Assembly: GCA_030549905.1 (NCBI GenBank) | Contig: JAUQQK010000015.1 | Coordinates: 1 to 38,114 of the forward strand | Length of the DNA: 38,114 nucleotides | From: Aquificota bacterium | GTDB taxonomy: Bacteria > Aquificota > Aquificia > Aquificales > Aquificaceae | Direction of reading: 5' to 3' | Part shown: positions 33,165 to 38,114 of the stretch, one piece after another | Layout: every line of letters begins with the position of its first letter | Position numbering within the stretch: position 1 is the stretch's first letter | Made by a program: the position numbers and the translations under genes | The notes under the pieces: generated by a model | What the model saw: only the letters and a program-made list of their open reading frames with translations | Told to the model about the DNA's origin: nothing | Databases searched by the model: none

Positions 33165-34417
33165 GCTTTTTACTGGGCACCGTATTCTTCATAGCCTTAG
33201 AGGCTTTCTTTGCCGGCTCTGAAATAGCCCTTGTTAGCGTGGATAGGGGCAGGATTGCAAACCTCTACAAGAAAACAAAGCAGGAGTTTCTTAGGGACTT
33301 CCTTGAAAACCCTGAGGACTACATTACCCTCACCATGCTCGGCTATACAGTAAGCATAGTCTTTGCCTCCACCTTTTACACCCTTGCGGTTATTAAACTC
33401 AGTGAATATGTGCCTTTCATAAAGGGCTTTGAGGTGCTCTTTTCTTCAAGCCTGGTAGTTCTTACGCTGCTTCTTGGCGAGCTTCTTCCTAAAAACCTCT
33501 TTCAGGAGCATGCGGAAAGGCTTGTTTTCCCATCTTTATTGGTGCTAAGCAGGCTCAAGGCTGTAGCAAGACCCTTACTTTATGCAACAAGGGTTATAAG
33601 CAGGGCAGTTAGAAACCTGTTCATAAGCCACAGAGGGGAAGTATTAGAAAAAGAGGAACTCCTTTACCTTCTTGAAGAGGTGTCCAAGGGGGAGGAGGGT
33701 ATGCGCGTCGCTTACAGAATCCTCAGCATGAGGGAGCTTTTTATAACAGAGGAGATAAAGCCCATACAGGAAGTGGTCATGGTTGAGGAGGGTGCAGGTG
33801 TTCAGCAGGTGCTTTCCATAATGAAGGAAAGCGGTTATCGTAGACTACCCGTCTACAGAAGACGTGTGGACCACATAATAGGCTATGTGGACCTCTTTGA
33901 CCTGTTAGAAAACAGACATGCAAAATATATAAAGGAGCTTATACGTCCGGTTCACTACTTTTCAGAGTTTACTACCATAGACAAGGTCTTTGAACTTTTT
34001 AAGAAAAGCAAGGAGCATATGGGAATAGTGGTAGATGAGCGTGGAAATATACTAGGCATAACCACATGGGATGACCTTCAAAGCTATGTATTGGGTAGCT
34101 ATACGGAAGGGAAACATACAGAAGAGGAAATAATAGAGATAGAAAAGGACAAGTGGGTGATGGAAGGTGGCACGGAGAGGGAAAAGGTGGAGAAAGCTCT
34201 GCAGTTAGAGTTGCCAGAGGGACCATACACCACCTTAGGAGGTTTTATATGTTTTTATCTGAAGGGCTTCCCTTCAAAGGGGCAGGTAATCCACTATGGA
34301 GGGTATAAATTTAAAGTGCTTCAGATGGATGAAAGAAGGATAATAAAAGTCCTGGTGGAAAAAGATGTATGGAGGGAAAAGAAGCCTGAAGGAACTTCCG
34401 CAGGAGCTAAAGCCTAG
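33152..34417 (+). CDS. CorC/HlyC-type membrane protein (DUF21 plus CBS pair)
   Basis: 421 residues of the CNNM/CorC/HCC family. A DUF21 membrane domain with three to four helices (about 1-140; LEAFFAGSEIALVSVDRGRI near the start) is followed by two CBS domains (about 200-310) and a C-terminal CorC_HlyC domain (about 320-410). Family members act in magnesium or sodium export and related ion balance. Its last 53 bases overlap radC. Confidence 0.92.
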   Translation: MEVLGFLLGTVFFIALEAFFAGSEIALVSVDRGRIANLYKKTKQEFLRDFLENPEDYITLTMLGYTVSIVFASTFYTLAVIKLSEYVPFIKGFEVLFSSSLVVLTLLLGELLPKNLFQEHAERLVFPSLLVLSRLKAVARPLLYATRVISRAVRNLFISHRGEVLEKEELLYLLEEVSKGEEGMRVAYRILSMRELFITEEIKPIQEVVMVEEGAGVQQVLSIMKESGYRRLPVYRRRVDHIIGYVDLFDLLENRHAKYIKELIRPVHYFSEFTTIDKVFELFKKSKEHMGIVVDERGNILGITTWDDLQSYVLGSYTEGKHTEEEIIEIEKDKWVMEGGTEREKVEKALQLELPEGPYTTLGGFICFYLKGFPSKGQVIHYGGYKFKVLQMDERRIIKVLVEKDVWREKKPEGTSAGAKA

Positions 34418-35042
34418 GGAAAAGCTCCTGCAAAGAGGCGTGGAAGGGCTAACAGAGGAAGAGCTTCTGGCAATAATACTGGGGTCTGGCACTAAGCATA
34501 TGGATGTGCTGAGCCTTTCAAGAGAGCTTTTAAAGATGGGCTGGAAGGAGCTGTCAAAGCTAAGCGTAGAGGGGCTGAAAGAGAGGTTTAAAGGCATAGG
34601 TGATGCAAAAGCCTGTCAGATAAAGGCTCTTATAGAGCTATCAAAGAGGATAAACGACCCCTATGAGGGCATATACATAAACACGCCGGAGGATGCTTAT
34701 AAATTCCTAAGGGAAAAGATGGACGACAGGAAGGAGCATCTTGTGGCTCTTTATCTTTCGCCCGCCAACAGGCTCATTGAATATCATGTGATAGCAATAG
34801 GAAGGATGAACGCCCTTCATGCAGAGCCGAAGGAAGTTCTATACCATGCCATAAACAGCGCCTGCCACGGCATCATAATAGCCCACAACCATCCAAAGGG
34901 GGAGCTAAAGCCTTCAAGGGAAGACCTCGCCTTTACACGCAGGCTAAAGGATGCCTGCCAGCTCATGGGCTTCGAGCTTCATGACCACCTTATCCTTAAC
35001 AGCAAGGGTTTTATATCCTTGAGGCGGGAGGGCTTTATGTGA
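34365..35042 (+). CDS. radC: RadC-family JAB/MPN-domain protein
   Basis: 225 residues. A helix-hairpin-helix UPF0758 N-domain (REKLLQRGVEGLTEEELLAIILGSGT) is followed by a JAB domain with the metal-binding pattern His174-x-His176-x10-Asp187 (AHNHPKGELKPSREDL). Despite its name, the family's role in DNA repair is not established; it is often linked to competence and mobile DNA. The chosen ATG overlaps corC by 53 bases because no later start keeps the SLKELPQELKPREK opening. It is translationally coupled to comF. Confidence 0.93.
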   Translation: MYGGKRSLKELPQELKPREKLLQRGVEGLTEEELLAIILGSGTKHMDVLSLSRELLKMGWKELSKLSVEGLKERFKGIGDAKACQIKALIELSKRINDPYEGIYINTPEDAYKFLREKMDDRKEHLVALYLSPANRLIEYHVIAIGRMNALHAEPKEVLYHAINSACHGIIIAHNHPKGELKPSREDLAFTRRLKDACQLMGFELHDHLILNSKGFISLRREGFM

Positions 35043-35683
35043 TAGGTTTCCTTCAGAGGCTTGGACTGGCAAAGGCAGTCTGCCTTAACTGTGGAAAGTG
35101 CTTTTATGGTAAGGAGCAAGGGTATATATGTGAGGATTGCCTTACCTCTTTAAAGCCGCACCACCCCCTTGACTACTCAAGAAGAATACCCTACATATCC
35201 TCCTACCGCATCTTTGCCCTCTACGAAGGCGTCTTAAGGCAAACCCTTATAGCCCTTAAGTTCCAGCCCTCCAAGGCTCTTGCTATAAATCTGGGCACTA
35301 TAATAAAAGACCATTTGTTTGAGTATTTAGAAGAAATAAAGCCAGACCTTATCACCTTCCCACCATTGAACATAAGAAGGCTATGGAGCAGGGGCTTTAA
35401 TCATGCGGAATGGATTCTCAAAGGTGCTGGCGTGCCAGCGGTAAGCCTTTTTAAAAGGCATGGTTTTTCGCCTCCTATGGCAAGGCTGAACAGGGAAGAA
35501 AGACAAAGGGCTGTTAAAGAGTATAGACTGAAAAAGGAATGCATGGACCTGCTTGAGGATAAGATAGTGCTTTTGTTTGATGACCTTTTGACTACTGGAG
35601 CCACAGCTCAGAGACTGGCAGAGCTTCTACTCAGCGTGGGTGCAAGAGAAGTTCATGCCTACTTTGTGGCAAGGGAGCAGTAG
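35039..35683 (+). CDS. comF: ComF-family phosphoribosyltransferase-like competence protein
   Basis: 214 residues. An N-terminal zinc-ribbon-like CxxC pair (Cys15/Cys18 and Cys31/Cys34) precedes a phosphoribosyltransferase fold with the PRPP loop VLLFDDLLTTGATAQRLAELL near the C-terminus. ComF is needed for natural transformation in several bacteria and may help load DNA with PriA/DprA. The start is GTG in a GTGA overlap with radC. With the pilus and secretin genes in this window it supports DNA-uptake ability. Confidence 0.93.
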   Translation: MIGFLQRLGLAKAVCLNCGKCFYGKEQGYICEDCLTSLKPHHPLDYSRRIPYISSYRIFALYEGVLRQTLIALKFQPSKALAINLGTIIKDHLFEYLEEIKPDLITFPPLNIRRLWSRGFNHAEWILKGAGVPAVSLFKRHGFSPPMARLNREERQRAVKEYRLKKECMDLLEDKIVLLFDDLLTTGATAQRLAELLLSVGAREVHAYFVAREQ

Positions 35684-35684
35684 C

Positions 35685-36896
35685 CTACACCTTCTGAGCC
35701 AGCTTTTCAAAGGCTCTCTTTATGCCCCTTACCGCCTGCCTTATGCGATGCTCGTTTTCTACAAGAGCAAACCGCACATAACCTTCCCCGTATTCACCAA
35801 AGCCTATGCCCGGAGATACAGCCACCTTAGCCTCTTTTAGCAGGAAAAGGGCAAAGTCTAAGGAGTTCATACCAACCCATGAGGGTATTTTCGCCCAGAC
35901 AAACATGCTGGCTTTTGGCTTATCCACATGCCAGCCTATACGATTAAGACCCTCCACAAGTACATCTCTTCTCTTTCTGTAGACCTCCCTTGCCCTTTCC
36001 ACCACTTCGTAGGGGCTTTCCAAGGCTATTATACTCGCCACCTGTATGGGAGTAAATACACCATAATCAAGGTAGCTTTTCAGGTGCGCAAGGTTCTTTA
36101 TAAGAACCTCATTGCCTAACATAAAGGCTACACGCCAGCCAGCCATGGAAAAACCCTTTGACATGGAATAAAGCTCCACCGCCACCTCTTTGGCGCCCTC
36201 CACCTGCAGTATGCTTGGTGGCTCATACCCATCAAAGCCAAGGTCCGCATAAGCAAAGTCGTGTATTACCCAAAGTTCTTCCTGTTTTGCCAGCTTTATA
36301 ACCTCTTTGAAGAACTCAAGGCTCACGCACAAGGTGGTGGGGTTATGAGGAAAGCTCAGCACAACAGCCTTAGGCTTTCTAAAGGAAGCCCTTAAAGTAT
36401 CGTAAAGCTTTCTAAGGTAGCTTTCTTCAAAATCCTCTCCTTCTTCTGGCAATATGGGTACTGGCAGGGCATCTCCCCCCGCTATAATGGGTGCATAGTA
36501 ATGTATGGGATAGGTGGGGTTAGAAACAAGCACCGTGTCCCCCGGTTCTAACAGGGCAAGCATCAAATGTGAGTAGCCTTCCTTGGCTCCTATGGTTAAT
36601 ATGGCTTCCCTTTCAGGGTCAAGCTCCACGCCATAACGGCTTCTGTAAAAGTCGCATATGGCTTTCCGCAGTCTTGGTATGCCTCTTGAGGCTGAATAAC
36701 CATGCACATTGTCCCTTCTTGCCACCTCGCACAGCTTATCCACTATATGAGGGGCTGGCGGAAGGTCCGGGTTTCCCATGCCAAGGTCCACTATATCCTC
36801 TCCTTCGCGTCTGAGCTTATACTTGAGCTCATTCACCAGAGCAAAAACATACTTGGGAAGCCTTCCTACCCTTGGGAAAAGCTCACTGTCCTTCAT
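35685..36896 (-). CDS. Class I/II PLP aminotransferase (AlaC-like)
   Basis: 403 residues, fold-type I aminotransferase. The PLP lysine is Lys247 in [12 protein letters not shown], the conserved Asn is in FPHNPTT (182-188) and the Asp that pairs with the pyridine nitrogen is in [14 protein letters not shown] (211-224). The overall pattern matches the AlaC/glutamate-pyruvate aminotransferases found in Aquificales and proteobacteria; LL-diaminopimelate aminotransferase is an alternative. It overlaps the DksA/TraR gene by 4 bases and ends one base from the convergent comF. Confidence 0.93.
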   Translation of the reverse strand: MKDSELFPRVGRLPKYVFALVNELKYKLRREGEDIVDLGMGNPDLPPAPHIVDKLCEVARRDNVHGYSASRGIPRLRKAICDFYRSRYGVELDPEREAILTIGAKEGYSHLMLALLEPGDTVLVSNPTYPIHYYAPIIAGGDALPVPILPEEGEDFEESYLRKLYDTLRASFRKPKAVVLSFPHNPTTLCVSLEFFKEVIKLAKQEELWVIHDFAYADLGFDGYEPPSILQVEGAKEVAVELYSMSKGFSMAGWRVAFMLGNEVLIKNLAHLKSYLDYGVFTPIQVASIIALESPYEVVERAREVYRKRRDVLVEGLNRIGWHVDKPKASMFVWAKIPSWVGMNSLDFALFLLKEAKVAVSPGIGFGEYGEGYVRFALVENEHRIRQAVRGIKRAFEKLAQKV

Positions 36897-37255
36897 GTCT
36901 CTCCTTCCTCTTCAAGCTCCTTACAGTTTATACACATAGTGGTAACGGGCCGGGCTTTGAGCCTTTCAAAGGGTATAAGTGCCCCGCAGGCTTCACATAT
37001 ACCGTATGTGCCGTTTTCTATCTTCATAAGAGCGTAGTCTATCTTCCTCAGAAGCCTCAGCTCCCTTGTCTTAATTCTCTGGAGGCTAAGATACCTTTCC
37101 GTTTCTATGTTTGCCCTGTCTATCTCATCACCCCCCTCAAAGGCTACGTTGGAAGGGTCTCTAATCTGCTCCTCCGCACGGGCGATTATGCTGTTTCTGA
37201 GCTTTATTAATTCTTCCTTTAGCTCCATAACTTCCTGCGGTGTCAGATGGTGCAT
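36893..37255 (-). CDS. DksA/TraR-type C4 zinc-finger regulator
   Basis: 120 residues: a coiled coil (about 5-80) with a DEIDRA motif (43-48) near its tip, then a C4 zinc finger with Cys87/Cys90 and Cys108/Cys111 (CEAC...CINC). This is the layout of DksA-like proteins that enter the RNA polymerase secondary channel and set rRNA and amino acid gene transcription with ppGpp. It is shorter than E. coli DksA (151). It is the first gene of a two-gene unit with an aminotransferase, fitting amino acid control. Confidence 0.92.
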   Translation of the reverse strand: MHHLTPQEVMELKEELIKLRNSIIARAEEQIRDPSNVAFEGGDEIDRANIETERYLSLQRIKTRELRLLRKIDYALMKIENGTYGICEACGALIPFERLKARPVTTMCINCKELEEEGET

Positions 37256-37273
37256 GGTTTATAATTATAAACC
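37256..37273. promoter_or_regulatory. 18-base perfect palindromic divergent promoter
   Basis: GGTTTATAATTATAAACC reads the same on both strands and fills almost the whole 20-base gap between dksA-like and DUF1122-like genes. It contains TATAAT on plus (37260-37265) and minus (37264-37269), ending 10 and 8 bases before the two start codons. Both transcripts would be nearly leaderless. Confidence 0.6.
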
Positions 37274-37275
37274 CC

Positions 37276-37698
37276 GTGAGCCCCTTTAAGGAGGAATTAA
37301 AAGCAGTATTTGAGCTTATCAAGGCAGAAACCGGCAGGTTTGCGGAGGAAGAAAACCTTGTTATAGGATTAGAGGGCAAGCCCCTTCTTTACATAAAAGC
37401 CTTCTACGGAAGAAGACCCTACTGGAAGGAGTGGGCGGAGCTGTTTCACATAGAGCCGGAGTTTTTTGGTTCTGAGTGGGAAGACAGGCTTTATGAGTTA
37501 ATATCTAAGCACTTCAGAAGGGTCTTTGTTGAGTATTATGAGGACCCTGAGACCCTAAGACAGTTAAAGCAGGGCGTGGCACCTGAAGAGACAAGGCTTG
37601 GCTCCAAGCTAAAGGCTCTCGGCTACAGATACTTCAGGGACTGGTATTATCCAGAGGGCTGGCTTGAGGGTGGTTATAAACTGCAGGCGGAGAGATAG
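37276..37698 (+). CDS. DUF1122-like conserved protein
   Basis: 140 residues, soluble, with a strongly aromatic C-terminal half (YYEDPETLRQLKQGVAPEETRL and RYFRDWYYPEGWLEGGYKLQ). It resembles the DUF1122 family known from Aquifex and archaea, whose function is unknown. The GTG at 37276 is preferred to an ATG at 37240: the upstream residues would be read through the promoter palindrome and back over the start of the divergent dksA-like gene, while the GTG fits the predicted transcript start. It stands alone. Confidence 0.75.
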   Translation: MSPFKEELKAVFELIKAETGRFAEEENLVIGLEGKPLLYIKAFYGRRPYWKEWAELFHIEPEFFGSEWEDRLYELISKHFRRVFVEYYEDPETLRQLKQGVAPEETRLGSKLKALGYRYFRDWYYPEGWLEGGYKLQAER

Positions 37699-37704
37699 AA
37701 TGTG

Positions 37705-37752
37705 TGCTATAATAGAAATATAGTTTTATCTGAGGGGGCTTTATGCCTCCTC
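37705..37752 (+). promoter_or_regulatory. Extended -10 promoter with a downstream hairpin, possible small RNA
   Basis: TGcTATAAT (37705-37713) is a perfect extended -10. The predicted start near 37720 is followed by a hairpin GAGGGGGC-TTTAT-GCCTCCTC (37732-37752; one G-U pair). No protein of useful length follows on this strand, so the product may be a small RNA running antisense into the end of the ribbon-helix-helix gene. The 98-base gap 37699-37796 holds nothing else recognised apart from a weak CCTG/CAGG stem (37784-37796). Confidence 0.4.
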
Positions 37753-37796
37753 GTCATCTTGGAAATTGAATAGGTGAGACGCTCCTGAAGGGCAGG

Positions 37797-37991
37797 CTAA
37801 AAGTCAAGGGGGTTATCTGTCATTGCGGTCTTTTCTATGAGGGCTTTGAGCTTTTGAAGTTTCTGAGCTATTAGCTCTCCCATAGGAACGCCCTTTTTGA
37901 TGCTCTCAATTCGTAGCTCTTCCCACAAATGATAAGGCAGGCTAATGGTGGTTCTTTTGTATCTTTGCCCTTTCTTCCTCTTCTGGTTCAT
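37797..37991 (-). CDS. Small ribbon-helix-helix (CopG/Arc-like) DNA-binding protein
   Basis: 64 residues: a basic N-terminus (QKRKKGQRYKR), the DNA-contacting strand TTISLP, then two helices (YHLWEELRIESIKKG and PMGELIAQKLQKLKAL). This is the ribbon-helix-helix pattern of antitoxins and copy-number repressors. The ATG at 37991 is preferred over 38024 because TACAAT (37999-38004) lies 7 bases in front and the longer form would be read through the repeat array. No toxin gene follows on this strand, so it is an orphan here. Confidence 0.75.
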   Translation of the reverse strand: MNQKRKKGQRYKRTTISLPYHLWEELRIESIKKGVPMGELIAQKLQKLKALIEKTAMTDNPLDF

Positions 37992-37998
37992 AGGTTTT

Positions 37999-38069
37999 AT
38001 TGTAGCATCTTGATGCTTGAGCATACAGGCATCTTGATGATTTGATGCATTGATGACTTGATGCTACAA
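37999..38069 (-). repeat. In-phase 8-base repeat array (operator) and -10 of the RHH gene
   Basis: On the plus strand TTGATG starts at 38010, 38034, 38042, 38050 and 38058, spacings of 24, 8, 8 and 8, so all lie on one 8-base lattice (minus-strand unit NNCATCAA). GCATCTTGATG is repeated exactly at 38005 and 38029. The array is bracketed by a 10-base inverted repeat TTGTAGCATC (38000-38009) and GATGCTACAA (38060-38069). The minus-strand -10 TACAAT (37999-38004) adjoins it, so a bound repressor would cover the promoter. Confidence 0.7.
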
Positions 38070-38114
38070 GCTTCAAAGCCTTGAAAGACAAGGATTTAAA
38101 TTTGATAATATCAC

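Noticed and set aside
37720-37800. Possible known riboswitch or SRP RNA after the extended -10 at 37705
   Set aside because: I compared it from memory with fluoride, guanidine, c-di-GMP, TPP, SAM and 4.5S RNA consensus cores and saw no match.
38066-38114. End of window, including TGATAATATCA (38103-38113)
   Set aside because: A small odd palindrome and a TTCAA/TTGAA repeat are visible, but there is too little sequence to assign a promoter or gene.

Overview
The window is a gene-dense bacterial stretch (roughly 97% covered by genes, few gaps above 100 bases) that reads like a thermophilic, chemolithotrophic Aquificales genome of the Hydrogenobacter/Thermocrinis/Aquifex type. That is inferred from protein content and style: Lys/Glu-rich proteins, heavy AGG/AGA arginine and ATA isoleucine codons, a split glycyl-tRNA synthetase, and a Tat-less SoeABC-type molybdoenzyme. 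No rRNA, tRNA, CRISPR array or intact mobile element was found.

Region 1 (1-10635, minus strand) is one long transcription unit running secF, a TPR protein, glyS, ppsA, pilM, pilN, pilO, a small pilP-position gene and pilQ. Six consecutive junctions are 4-base stop/start overlaps. A type IV prepilin cut by the window edge follows behind its own promoter. This is the alignment complex and secretin of a type IV pilus or DNA-uptake machine, co-transcribed with protein export, tRNA charging and PEP synthesis genes.

Region 2 (10651-18479) holds housekeeping genes in alternating directions: a membrane GT39/ArnT-like glycosyltransferase, an OmpA-type envelope protein, dtd, a PLD-nuclease/HerA-translocase fusion with coaE, moeA, and an archaeal-type STAND-like ATPase.

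Region 3 (18470-24245, minus strand) is a five-gene operon. A DMSO-reductase-family enzyme, best matched to quinone-reducing sulfite dehydrogenase SoeABC, has two tandem Uma2-family (PD-(D/E)XK-like) genes wedged between its catalytic and iron-sulfur subunits. MoeA, encoded nearby, makes the cofactor this enzyme class needs.

Region 4 (24240-28235) has a nucleotide-sugar epimerase divergent from a GT4 glycosyltransferase that overlaps a DinG/XPD-like iron-sulfur helicase. A 406-base non-coding gap follows, with consecutive hairpins and a possible decayed TnpB tail.

Region 5 (28642-35683, plus strand) is a second long overlapping cluster: mtnA, a c-di-GMP-binding PilZ protein, lolC/E, lolD, secG, prmC, corC, radC, comF. 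secG and prmC overlap by 92 bases.

Region 6 (35685-38114) has an aminotransferase behind a DksA/TraR zinc protein, a divergent DUF1122-like protein, and an orphan ribbon-helix-helix repressor preceded by an in-phase 8-base repeat array.

A theme across the window is compact leaderless promoters. Four divergent gene pairs are separated by only 15-22 bases, and each gap holds a symmetric or overlapping pair of -10 elements placed so that both messages would begin at or very near their start codons. Convergent pairs abut or overlap at their stop codons, leaving no room for intrinsic terminators.
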